DNA from: Pueraria montana var. lobata
Lineage: Eukaryota; Streptophyta; Magnoliopsida; Fabales; Fabaceae
NCBI GenBank assembly: GCA_026413185.1
Contig: CM048656.1
Location: 5,262,075 to 5,326,074 of the forward strand
Direction of reading: 5' to 3'
DNA: 64,000 nt
Positions within the stretch are counted from its first letter, which is position 1, and every line of letters starts with the position of its first letter. Positions 45,299 through 60,084 of the stretch are shown here, piece after piece. Under the pieces are notes generated by a model. That model was not told the DNA's origin, made no database searches, and saw nothing but the letters and a program-made list of their open reading frames with translations. A program made the position numbers and the translations under genes.

Positions 45299-46083
45299 CA
45301 TGGTTTTAAAAATCGGACCGACCCGGCGGTTAGACCGGTCGAGCAGGCTATTGGATCGGCTATGCTTTCGACCCGGTCAAACCCAGTGTGACCTGGTCAA
45401 ACCCGGTGCGACCTGGGGTTAAATCGGTGACCCGACCTGAGTCACGCACTTTTTTTTTTTTAAATTGCTTGAAACGATGTCGTTTGAATAAAAAATCAAA
45501 AAAAAGAAAGATTTTGTGACTGTGAGCGTTTGCCAAAACATTGCTTGCTGTGTCATGTTTGTGAGTCTATAACTTTTCTTCTTCAAACTTCAAAGTGCAT
45601 ACAGATAAACCCTAAAACCCTCATCTCAACCACATTGATCCACACCACATGATTCTATTTAATCCAACTTGAATGTTACTTTTTAGTTGATTTTGTTTTA
45701 TTATTTATGAGTAGTGATTCTTAGGTAATTGATACTGTGATTCAGTCACTGTGAATTTTGTTTGAAGAAGTGATGGTATAGTTGATAGTGTGATTCTATT
45801 ATTTTGAATTCTGTTTAAACTTTAAAGAAGTGTAATAAGTAATTTATAATGTGATTTTGTTACTGTGAATATCAATAGATTTAAACTTGAAAAATGAGCT
45901 TGTGAAATTATATTAATTTGTTATGTGATTTTTTTTTACTTTTTTAAGACAGGCATAAAATTTTCAAATTTTTTAATACAGATCGGGTCATGTGGGTCAA
46001 GTAGTGATCCACTGGTTCGATCACTGACCCAGTGACCCAATACCTTGACCAGGTCGGTCACCGGTTCGGTTTTTAAAACTATG
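45299..46083. mobile_element. hAT-type non-autonomous element (785 bp)
   Basis: Left CATGGTTTTAAAAATCGGACC pairs with the right end GGTTCGGTTTTTAAAACTATG. Perfect 8-bp TSD AGTTTAAT (45291-45298 and 46084-46091). GACCCGGTCAAACC / GGTCACCGG subterminal repeats lie on both sides. The inner 45470-45960 is AT-rich and non-coding. Confidence 0.88.
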
Positions 46084-46269
46084 AGTTTAATGACTGAAGA
46101 GCGCATCATGTTGTAATCAATCTAGATTCTGGATCTTATCAGATTCTTGGTGCCTATTATATTTTTTTTTGGAAGTATATATATTAAATTTTAGAGCCAA
46201 GGATTATTTTGGTGTCCATATTCTTCTTGGCTTTTTTTTTCCCTTGGCCTATCAATATGTTAATTAATG

Positions 46270-46512
46270 GTTAAATTAATATGTAGGTCCTATACTATTC
46301 GACAATTTTTAATTAGGTCTCTGAACTATCTTTTTTTTCAATTAGGTCCCTAAACTTTTATTTAATTTTTAATTAGGTCTCTACTATTAACTACCGTTAA
46401 CTCCATTAACGGTAGGGACCTAATTAAAAAATAAATAGAAGTTTAGAAACCCAATTAAAAAAATTGTTTAGGGACTTAATTAAATTTTTTTAAATAGTTC
46501 AAGGACCTACTG
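46270..46512. mobile_element. Foldback MITE, copy 1 of an inverted pair
   Basis: Arms of TTAATTAGGTCTCTGAACTA / GTTTAGGGACTTAATTAA type meet at ACTACCGTTAAC...GTTAACGGTAG near 46398. The full element reappears inverted at 46871-47115. Confidence 0.8.
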
Positions 46513-46870
46513 AATAAATTAAAATTAAATTAAAAATCATACCAAAAAAAATCACTTAATTGAAGAATGTATTTAGAAGGAGTGCATTAGGTTTGTCCGA
46601 ACAGAATCTGTATGGGGAAACTAGAAATGCAGTAATGGGATTGATGCTTCCAGAGTTTGAGAATAATGGTTGAAGAACCTACAGAGGTTGAGAATGCTGA
46701 GTTTAAAATCTGCAAAGGTGAGAATACTAGACTGGAAAGGTGAGAATACTGACTTGGAGAGTTAAGAATACTCAGTGCAGATCTGTAGAATGGACAATAC
46801 TAAATTTAGAAGTAGTCTACATATGCTTGAGAAATATAGTATGATAGCCTAGGTAGAATTTGAGATTACT

Positions 46871-47115
46871 CAGTAGGTCCCTGAACTATTTAAATTTTTT
46901 TTAATTAGGTCCCTAAACAATTTTTTAATTAAGTCCCTAAACTTCTATTTATTTTTTAATTAGGTCCCTACCGTTAATGGAGCTAACGGTAGTTAACGGC
47001 AGGGACCTAATTACAAAAAAAATAAAAGTTTAGGGACCCAATTGAAAAAAAAAATAGTTCAGAGACCTAATTAAAAATTCTCGAATAGTATAGGGACCTA
47101 TAGATTAATTTAACC
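46871..47115. mobile_element. Foldback MITE, copy 2, opposite orientation
   Basis: Reverse complement of the 46270-46512 copy from end to end, including the unequal outer tails (CAGTAGGTCC...; ...ATAGATTAATTTAACC). Confidence 0.8.
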
Positions 47116-50492
<3,377 letters not shown>

Positions 50493-50672
50493 AATGCTAA
50501 TAACACATTCTCTAACACACTATTATTAGTTAAAATTTATTGAAAATCACAAATTTTGATGGGTCTCACTTCTTATTCTCTCTTCTGATTTTATAATTTT
50601 CAATAAATTTTAACCAATAATAAATTATGTATTAAAAGAGTATGTTAGAGAATGTATTGCTAACACTCTTCT
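50493..50672. mobile_element. Foldback MITE (~180 bp)
   Basis: ATGCTAATAACACATTCTCT... pairs with ...AGAGAATGTATTGCTAAC; arms also share AATTTATTGAAAATC / TTTTCAATAAATTTTAACCA. The loop is GATGGGTCTCACTTC, common to a widespread plant MITE type. Confidence 0.75.
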
Positions 50673-51600
50673 TAGTTCTAACTTGAATTCTAATATATTT
50701 TAAAAGAAATAACAATAATTAAAAAGAACATTGTATCACAATATAAATTACTTATCATAAATCTAAAATATAATTTATATGTTTAAATATAATTTATTTA
50801 TTATAACTATTTTAAATGAGAATAGTTTTAAGAGTTATAATTAAACATAATGTTTTTAAGAATTTTTCTTTAAATAGAGTGTTTTTAGAAATTTTTCTTA
50901 AATTCTTATCTTTTTCGATCTATCTTTGTCATCTTTATTTCTAAATCGAATTTCAATATTTTAAAAAAGTATTAATAGTTAAAAATGATATTGTATCACA
51001 ATATAAACTATTTATCATAAATTTAAAATATAATTTATATATTTAAAATATTTATTTACTACTAATTTTAATTATAATATAATCTATATATTTAAAGTTA
51101 TTTATTTATCATAAATTTTAATCATATAAAATAAAATTCATGTTGAGCATTACATATGCTAAAATACTAACTAGTATTTTAATTATAGATGAAACGGACG
51201 ACAACTATAAGACATTTGTGAAACAACAACAAAAACTATCCAGTCACCACCCTATCTGAAATGTATGAGAAATTGACTACTTTGGAGTTGGAGATATGGT
51301 CGATCGCCTGCGCACTATAAATGATTTTGTCAAACATATATGGGTAGGTTCATTACAAATCAGTGTTAGCTTTAGTTTTTTAAGCCAAGATCAAAAAAAG
51401 CTTGGATTATAATTGGCCTTGTTCTAAGATGTAGGATAAAAGTGCATCATGTAAAAAAAGAACTAATTAATTATCATGCTGTAACAGTCCCCTAATTCTT
51501 ATCGTTAACTTTAAACGGTATTGCTTTCTTTATATATTAAAATTAAAATTTGTTAGGTATATGGTCAAGAATTCAACTCTCTCAAGTTCATCTCTGTATA
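50673..51600. other. AT-rich spacer with a decayed direct repeat
   Basis: The phrase ATTGTATCACAATATAAA with flanks occurs near 50728 and 50990, about 260 bp apart, an old local duplication. No gene. Confidence 0.45.
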
Positions 51601-51602
51601 AA

Positions 51603-51886
51603 AATTTATGGCTTAAATATCTTTTTAGCGTTGATAATTTAGTATTTTTTTTGTTTTTCGTTCTTGTAAATTTTTTTTTTAGCAAATTATGTTTGTTTTG
51701 TTTTTCGTCCTTAAAGAATAGTGAAAAAAAGTGTTTTGAACAGTGAAAAAAATGTTATCTAAACCATTTTAAGAACGAAAAAAAATAAATATAATTTGCA
51801 ATGACTAAAACAAAATTTTTTTTGCAAGAACAAAAAATAAAAAAAGACTAAATTACAAGGACTAAAAAGACATTTAAACCAAAATT
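51603..51886. mobile_element. Foldback MITE, second copy of the 3522 family
   Basis: GGCTTAAATATCTTTTTAGC... and ...GACTAAAAAGACATTTAAACC pair as arms; the centre GTGAAAAAAAGTGTTTTGAACAG matches the centre of the 3522-3802 element. Its right half is duplicated next door. Confidence 0.7.
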
Positions 51887-52157
51887 TATTAGTCAAACGA
51901 GGTAAGTGTTTAAATAAATTTTCATATTTCAAAGAATTAGTCTTTATCTCTTAATATCTAAACCACTTTAAGGACGAAAAATAAAACAAACATAATTTGC
52001 AAGAACTAAAACAAACAAAAAATTTGCAAAAACAAAAAATAAAAAAATGCTAAATTACAAGAACTAAAAATGTATTTAAACCAAAATTTATTAGTCAAAC
52101 GAGGTAAGTGTTATAAATAAATTTTCATATTTCAAAGAATTAGTCTTTATCTCTTAA
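51754..52157 (+). repeat. Tandem duplication of ~202 bp, containing half a MITE
   Basis: The unit 'ATCTAAACCATTTTAAGAAC ... CTTTATCTCTTAAT' at 51754-51955 repeats at 51956-52157 with a few substitutions. Each unit holds the right arm of the MITE plus about 75 bp of flank. Confidence 0.85.
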
Positions 52158-52559
52158 TATCTTAGATTCAATAAATAAATAAATCATCAATTTGATTATT
52201 CAAATTAAATTATATTGTGTTTTGTCTGTTGTGTTAATTTTTCAAATTATTTTGTTATCAACTTAGTACATTAAAAATTAAAATGTCATTATATGTATTA
52301 GTTTTTAAGAATCTTTTTTACTGAGCTAATCCATTGGAAATTTAAAAGATTGTGAAATTTCAACTTAATTATGTCACTGTTTTAGTTTTGTATGTGGAAT
52401 TTGGCGATAGTTGTATGTTATCTTTTTACTCAGGCCACTTAAGAACAGTGAAAAATCCACACCTGGCCACCTGCCATGTGGATAATGTCCCTTTCAACTT
52501 TTAAGTTTTTTTTTTATTATTATTATCTTTCAACTTTTAAGTTTAAAAATTTCAATTTT

Positions 52560-54690
52560 GTGAGAGAAAGAGTGTGGAAGAAGCTCAAAGGATGGAAGGA
52601 AAAGATTCTATCACAAGCAGGGAGAGAGGTTCTTATTAAAGCCGTTGTGCAAGCCATACCTTCTTATGTCATGGGCTATTTCAAGCTTCCAAATGCCATT
52701 TGTGATCACATTGAAAGCCTCACAGCAAAGTTCTTTTGGAGTGGAAATGTCCAAGAACGAAAAATTCATTGGCTTAGTTGGAAAAAACTCTCTAAACCAA
52801 AGAAGCAGGGTGGAATGGGTTTTAGAATGTCCATGGCTTTCAATAAGGCTTTGTTAGCCAAACAGTAGTGGAGATTGTTGACGTGTAGCAGATCGTTGAT
52901 GACAAGAGTCTTAAAGGCCAAGTATTTTCCCTTCTCAAATCCTCTGGATTCTCACAAAGACACACGATCTAGCTATACTTGGACCAGTATTTTCTCATCA
53001 AAGAATATCATGGAAGAAGGCATTTTTTGGAGGGTGGGTAATGGCCTCAAGATCAAAGTTGGGGTGGACAAATGGATTCCGGACACTGCTGACTACAAAA
53101 TACACTGCCATAGCCCACCACAACTACATGACCAACTTATGGTATATGAGCTTATTCAACTTGAGATGATAACTTGGAATGAACAGCTTATCTGACAACT
53201 TTTCCTCTTAGAGTCAGCTGCACATATCCTAGCCATCCCCCTGAGATTAAACTTTGTTGAAGATCAACCTCTATGGAAGTACACTGAAGATGGATAGTAT
53301 ACAGTTAAATCTGGATACCATAGAGCTATGGCTATAACATCTGAGACTGAAGCATCAAATAGTGCTCTCCCTGGATTTTGTTGGGGGAAAATTTGGAAAG
53401 TAAATGTCTCACCAAAATGCCAGAATCTTGTTTAGGGGATTTGTACAAATGTTGTACCAGTGAAGAAGAATCTTAATGCAAAAATGGAGAATATTAACCC
53501 TTTTTGTCCTCTGTGTGGAGAGGAGGAAGAGACAATGGAACATGCTTTTCTTGTTTGCAGAGAGGTAACTCCTCTATGGTTTGCTAGTCAACTAAATGGG
53601 AGGGTGGGGAGTAACCAAAACACAGATTTTATACAATGGATGCAGCACTGTTTTTGTTGCGAGTCCCACATCGGGTGGTTAACGAGCCTGGCGATTGCTT
53701 ATATAGCTGGGTAGGCCACCCCCTTATGAACCGGTTTTTAAGGAGACCTTTCAGATGCCTGGCTGAATTTGATATGGTATCAGAGCTGGTTCTGCCCGTT
53801 GGTGTGGATAGTGCCGCTAGCCCTCGCTTGTGGTGACGAGCCCAGGCTCGAGGAGGCGTGTTGCGAGTCCCACATCGGGTGGTTAACGAGCCTGGCGATT
53901 GCTTATATAGCTGGGTAGGCCACCCCCTTATGAACCGGTTTTTAAGGAGACCTTTCGGATGCCTGGCTGAATTTGATAGTTTTGATTTTGATGATATGAG
54001 CTTTATGCAGAAGGTTTTTGGTGTGTTGTGGTGAATATGGAAACATAAGAATGAGTGGATTTTTGACAACAAAAGGATACCTATTAATCTCATTCTTGAT
54101 AGGTCTTTCTGGGTTATCTGTCAAGACCATGCAGCAAACACAGCTCAGACTTTGAACCATCAGACTCATTGGAGTCCACCGCTGGAAAATGAGGGGGTTA
54201 AAATAAATTTTGATGCTGCTATCAAAAAAGGCATGGCCGCTGGTGTGGGGTTTGTGTGTCGAAACCAGAATGGTGACACTTTGGGAGCTGCTATAAAAAA
54301 GCTCAGTTGTTGTTATCCACCTCACTTGGCAGAAGCAATGTGTTTCAATGGGCATTACAATGAGCTGTGGAGTTCTCGTTTACTGATATTGTCATGGAAA
54401 CTGATTGTCTGAAGATATACCAAGCCTGGAGCAGCAAAAAGAAAAATTTTGTTTCCTATTTTGAAGGAATCCTCGAAGATTGTAGACAGATTAGTAGAGG
54501 CTTTCATTCTTTCAAAATTTCTTTTTAAAGCGTACAGGAAACACAGTTGCAGATACTTTAGCAAATTTAGCTTTTGTTTATCCTGAACGTTATTGGGTTG
54601 AGGAAGCACCTTATCAGGTGGATACCCTTTTACTCTCAGATGTATAGAACTTTGTTCCTTGAGAATGCCATACGTTTCCTTTCAAAAAAA
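52560..54690 (+). mobile_element. L1-type LINE, 5'-truncated, interrupted by a TRIM
   Basis: The fragment begins within the end of the reverse transcriptase (RERVWKKLKGWKEKILSQAG, GREVLIKAVVQAIPSYVMGYF) at 52560-52868. It continues with the RT-to-zinc-finger linker (FWRVGNGLKIKVGVDKWIP, TVKSGYH) and the zf-RVT finger (CPLCGEEEETMEHAFLVC) near 53506-53550. After the TRIM it resumes with the RNase H domain (VKINFDAAIKKGMAAGVGFV, about 54199-54300; LAEA near 54327) and ends in an A-rich tail at 54685-54694. Stops at 52866, 53193, 53297, 53434 and 54410 show that it is dead. LINEs insert by target-primed reverse transcription; 5' truncation is usual. Confidence 0.88.
53655..53978 (+). mobile_element. 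TRIM (terminal-repeat retrotransposon in miniature), 324 bp
   Basis: Two 120-bp terminal repeats (53655-53774 and 53859-53978) begin TGTTGCGAGTCCCACATCGG and differ by one base (TTTCAGATG vs TTTCGGATG). The 84-bp interior starts with TGGTATCAGAGC, the initiator tRNA-Met primer site (53775-53786), and ends with a purine stretch CGAGGAGGCG. A perfect 5-bp TSD GTTTT flanks it (53650-53654 and 53979-53983). The right terminus reads GATA rather than CA. No coding capacity; moved in trans. Confidence 0.93.
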
Positions 54691-55851
54691 AAAATCTAGA
54701 AAGTTGGGTAAGGAAATTCTACGAACACGTGTCGAAAGCTTGTTGAACCTAATTTTGACCAATTCTTTAGTTACCAGCATGGCAGAATTATCATTTCATT
54801 TATCAACTTTTGTCTTGTCGCACGAATAAGCTTAAATCCACTTAATTTTTTTAATTAAAATGAAAGTGTTATATATATTTTTTATATGGGCATTACATCG
54901 GTATAGGTTGTAAATAACCCATTTTGGAATAGGTTGGTAGTTCATCAATTCAGTTATTGACACGTGGCTCCTTTGCGATGTCAGATAATAAACTTCAAAT
55001 ATAATCAGATATTATCTAATCAGTTTTAAATTAATTTAAACAAATCTAATAAGATATTATCTAATCAATTTTGAATTAATCAGATTTAAAAAGATGTATC
55101 TAATTGATTTTGTATTAATCTAATCAAATTTAATAAGATATTATCTAATCAAGTTTGAATTAATTAAATAAAATATTACGACCTAGTTATATTTAATGAA
55201 TAATTAAATTACTTACATTAATATATTAATATATAATTTCAAAAAAAGAACATCATAGTCATTGATTAGACTTAATCAAATTTAACATACCTATTTACAT
55301 TTAATGAGAAATTTAATTACTCACATATTTATTATACAATTTAAAAAATATTCCTAATATAAATTTGAGAAAATATGTATATATTTAAAATATTTTATAA
55401 AAATATTCATAAACAATATTTAAAACCTAAACATGATTAAAAAAATTTATGAACGTTATTAAATAAAATTAATTATTCCTAAATTTAATAAATATAACTA
55501 ACTATATAAAAAAAATCCTTTATCTTTATATGTAGAGAAGAAAGGTTGCTAGATCAATTTTTCCGTCTAAACTAAAGATACATAAGTTATTTCTAATTTT
55601 TGTATTTAGTAGATTTATATTATTCTTTCAAACCATGTATTAAATTAAAATTATTAAAAAAAAACACTTTTTGTCAATGTTTATTAATGATTACAAATGA
55701 ATTGTGATGTAAAAAATAATTAATTATTTTTATAAAATAAAATTGTCTAATAATTATATTTAACAAAGAACTAAATTGTTATATTAATGTTATTTATTAC
55801 ACAATTTTGATCATTATTATTTTTGTGTATTATTAAGAGTCAATTTTAATA

Positions 55852-56238
55852 CTTTTTCCGTCCTTTTTTATAAGATTTTTTTTTTCAAAAAATTGTTTGT
55901 CCATTTTTATAAGAGTTTTTCTAATTGTCTTTTGCATTAATATTATTTTTTCTAAAGGACCCTTAACTTATTAGCAAAAATTTTAGCCAAAAATAATAAA
56001 CGTTGGAAATTAATGAGATAAACTCTTTCTTTCTCTTATTGGAGAAGATGAGTAACAATTAGGTGAGAAACAATCAAGTGGAAAAAGAGATGATTAATTT
56101 TTAAAAAATTGAGGGTAAATTTGGAAGAACATTATGAGTTACTGACAAATTTAAGGTTACTAACTAAATTACTATCTAATATTTTAAAGGTTATGAATTA
56201 GTTGGAAGGGTCTAATAAAGAGACAAATGGGGTATTAC
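55852..56238. mobile_element. MITE-like block in the left arm
   Basis: TACTTTTTCCGTCCTTTTTT at the left and AGAGACAAATGGGGTA at the right are a degenerate inverted pair of the 'TACTCCCTCCGTCCC' class. A truncated relative sits at 56925-57160 in the right arm. Confidence 0.5.
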
Positions 56239-56242
56239 AAAT

Positions 56243-56918
56243 TACTCCATTTGTCCCATAATAAATGTCATGTAAGAAGAAATTTTTTTTTGAAAATAAG
56301 TGTCGTCCTAGATATTTTACACAAACCAAGAAAAATTAATAAATAGATGAAAAAGAGTACCCCCTCTGATCCTTATTATAAAACATAGTTTTGAAGAAAT
56401 TGGTGGTCCTTAATATAAAGCATTTTATAATTTCTATAAAACTAATTTATTTTTTCCCTTATGTGCCCCTATTAAAGATTATGATTATCTGTGTTGTTAT
56501 TGAATAACGAGAAGAGAATTTGAAAATTCATTAATAACTATTCTCTCTCATATGTTTTGACCCTCCATCTTCCACTATGTCATTAATCAATAAATTCATT
56601 AATAACTATTCTCTCTCATATAATTTAATGATGATTAATGAGGGTAAAATTGGGAGATTAGTAAAAAAATCAATTGAATTAATTACTTTTATTGGTTTGT
56701 GTAATTGTTGTCCAAAGTGCCTTATAATAGGACCAGAGGGAGTAATAATTTTACAAAATTAACCTTATTATTAATATTGCATTGAAAAGCTAAAGTGATA
56801 CTTACTAGGGGTATTAATGAAAAAAGTAATTAATATTACATTGAATAACTAAAATGACACTTATTTTCATACTTATTTTTTCTTCTTACATAACACTTAT
56901 TATGAGATTGAGGGAGTA
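56243..56918. mobile_element. MITE A, host of a nested MITE
   Basis: TACTCCATTTGTCCCATAAT...GTAAGAAGAAA on the left pairs with TTTCTTCTTACATAACACTT...TGAGGGAGTA on the right. It is of the TA-target, CTCCCTC-start type. Interrupted by MITE B. Confidence 0.72.
56358..56744. mobile_element. MITE B, nested in MITE A
   Basis: TACCCCCTCTGATCCTTATT pairs with AATAGGACCAGAGGGAGTA. An internal direct repeat of TTCATTAATAACTATTCTCT (56528 and 56595) is present. Confidence 0.72.
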
Positions 56919-57179
56919 CAATACTCTCTCCATCCCTTTTATAAAATCACTTCAACTAATTCACAGCCTTTTAAGAAAATTAGTTAATTTAGTTAGTAAC
57001 TTTAAATTTGTCAATAATTTGTAATATTTTTTCAAAATTACCCTTTTTTTTAAAAAAAATTAATCATCTCTCTCTTTCCACTTAATTGTTTCTTACCTAT
57101 TTGTTATTCACCTTCTTCGATCCCAATAAGAGAGAAACATTTATTAACTCCAAAAACTCCAGTCCACTGTCTATCTACG

Positions 57180-57335
57180 GTTAATTTTTCATAACGATAA
57201 TTAGATGGGATGACCCAATTAAAAAATAAATTAAAGTTCAGGATTCAATTAAAAGAAAAAAAAAAGTTTAGGAATCTAATTGAAAGTTTGGTAAAAGTAT
57301 GGGGATCAGCAAAATATATAATTAAACCTTAAATA
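57180..57335. repeat. Half of a 46270-type foldback MITE in the right arm
   Basis: CTATCTACGGTTAA... followed by ATTAAAGTTCAGGATTCAAT and GTTTAGGAATCTAATTG is one arm of the same family as the inverted pair at 46270-47115. Confidence 0.5.
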
Positions 57336-58510
57336 AAATTATTAGACAATTTTATTTTACAAACATAATTAATTATTAATTATTTTTTACATCACAATTC
57401 ATTTGTAATCATTAATAAACATTGAAAAAAAGTTTTTTTTTTACAATTTTAATTTAATATAAAGTTTGAATGAATAATATAACTTTACTAAATACAAAAA
57501 TTAGAAATGACTTACGCACCCTTAGTCTAGGTAGAAAAATTGATCTAACAACCTTTTTGCTCTACATATAAAGATAAAGATTTTAGTAATACTAATGCTC
57601 TAAAAAAATTAAAATTAACAATTTAATTTATAATAATTTGTTTTAATTAATAATTATGGATAGATATTAATTTTTTTAGAGGATAGATATTAAATATTAA
57701 TATATTACATATGAGTCTTTTTTTTTTTAATTTAGTTGCTTTATAATATGCTTTGTATTCAATAATGATTAAAAAAGGATTTTTTTATATAGTTAGTTAA
57801 ATTTATTAAATTTAGGAATAATTAACTTTATTTAATAACGTTCATAAATTTTTTTAATCATGCTTAGGTTTTAAATATTGTTTATGAACATTTTTTATGA
57901 AATATTTTAAATATATAAATATTTTTTCAAATTTATATTAGGAATATTTTTTAAATTGTATAATAAATATTTCAATAAATAAATTCATCATTAATTGTAA
58001 GTAGGTATGTTAAATTTGATTAAGTCTAATCAATGACTATGCATGAACTTGATTTCGTAATATATATTATTATAAGTTTAATTTTTATTTTTGAAATTAT
58101 AAAATTAATATATTAATGCAAGCAATTTAATTATTTATTAAATATATAATTAGCTCATAATATTTTATTAAATTAATTCAAAACTGATTAGATAATATCT
58201 TATTAAATTTGATTAGATTAATACAAAACCAATTAAATAACATATTTTTAAATTTGATTAATTCAAAACCGATTAGATATTATCTTATTAGATTTGTTTA
58301 AATTAATTCAAAATTAATTAAATAATATCTAATTAGATTTGAAGTTTATTATATGACATGACAAAGGAGGCACGTGTCAACAACTGGACTTTTTAACTAA
58401 AATAGAAAAAAAAAGTAAATACCAAAAAAGTATTGTTTGAAAACAATTTATATGACATGGATTGTTTTTGTCAAAACTTGTGATAGGTCTGAAGGCTCAT
58501 TGCCATTATC

Positions 58511-60049
58511 ATGTCAAGGAGGCCAGTAAATCCTTCACGTCGGTTAGCTGATGGTGCAAGTATACCATTTGTTGCATCTATCCATTCTAAATCTCAAAAC
58601 TCTCCCCTACTATCTATTGGGCTTGTCATTGTGGTATGTTTTCTTCAAAATATGTATGTCAATACGGAAATAGTCTGATTTCATTAGATTTAATGTGCAA
58701 TATGGTCCTGCATCTGTGATATTTTCTACTTGTTCTTCCCCGTGTTCGTAACTCAATGTACAGTTTTCTCAATTTACTCTATCCAGTATATTCATCACTG
58801 CTTGCTGTCAACACATTGTATTTAATGAATTGATATTTACAAATTTTCAGGGTGCAATCCTCCTGATTGGTTATTTTTACAGCAGTTCAGGTTTGTAACT
58901 AAGCTCTGTTAACTTGAATTCTGGAGCCCTCATAAAGAAAGAATCTTTAATCAAATAATGAAAGAAGGATTTTGAATTTGTCACCATCCAAATATTGTGT
59001 TTCAAATACCAAATAGTGTGAACTTTGGATAGTCTTTTGGACCTACAACTTCCTTGGGTTTAAGAAGTTTGAATCCAGACTATATATATTAAGAGAATGC
59101 TACAGTCAAGGAACAGTCAAACAGCACAGTGGAGTACCCAAAATGAATACGACCAATGTAACATTGCAAGTGAAAAAAAATGAGCAATACAAATGAAAAT
59201 GAATACGGTCAATGTAACATTCTAAGACAATGAGTGATAAAATAAGTTGCCCATAAGCAGTAACAGAGCTAGAGGAAAAAAATTATTGAGTTTTGCAGAA
59301 GCCATGCTTTAAAAGTAAAAAATAAAAATAAAAAAAAATAAAAAAAAAAATTCTTTGTAAACTTTCATATTTAGAAAGAATATTGAGGTGGCTAAAGCCC
59401 CTCCATTGTTTAACTACGCGCCATCCCTGCCCATAAGCAAGGCACGATACTCCAGTTCAGAAGAGTGAACACAAATCCTCTTCTGAGCTTGGCTGATTCT
59501 TTTTTTGAATTTATATCCACCAGATTTGGTGAATTAGCCAGATTCATTAAGGGAACCGTGTTAATTCCTCTATCACCTTGTATAATGCAGTTAAAGATTT
59601 TAATTTATGTCTTAATAGGAAACCAAGCAAATACTAGTTACATTGGCATGTTGATCAATACATCACTTGCCTCAGAACCTAGTCATTTTCAATTTGTCAA
59701 CTTTAGCAAGAAAATATATATGTAAAATATGAAGAAAATTGGCAGACATCACTGCATAAAATAACAATGAAGATATTCTGTTTTTGTGAACTCACACTTG
59801 CTATAAAATTCCATTGATACTGATATTGACTCTGATTTGTTTGGTCACATGGCAGGTGGAGGTAGCAGTGATATTAAGGATGTAAGTAAACTTGAAGGTA
59901 AATAAAACTCTCTTTTTTGTCATTTAAAAATCTTATGCTTACAGAAGATTTTCCATGTAAGACACCGTGTTTATAAGAAACTTTGGTAAAGTGGTAAAGA
60001 ATCATTGAAATTTATCATTTCCTTTAAATTTGGTTAATGCTTTGTGTGT

Positions 60050-60084
<35 letters not shown>

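Larger units (their letters stand above)
54950..58390. repeat. Giant imperfect inverted repeat (arms ~0.8-1 kb or more)
   Basis: The left arm from about 54950 (TTATTGACACGTGGCTCCTTTG) to about 55760 is the reverse complement of the right arm from about 58390 (TTGTTGACACGTGCCTCCTTTG on the minus strand) to about 57340, with scattered differences and about 190 bp of extra sequence in the right arm (57600-57785). Similarity resumes inward around a shared MITE-like block (55855-56235 and 56925-57160). The centre holds nested MITEs. I found no matching TSD outside the arms. The right arm ends about 120 bp before the CGR start codon. No gene is inside. Confidence 0.8.
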
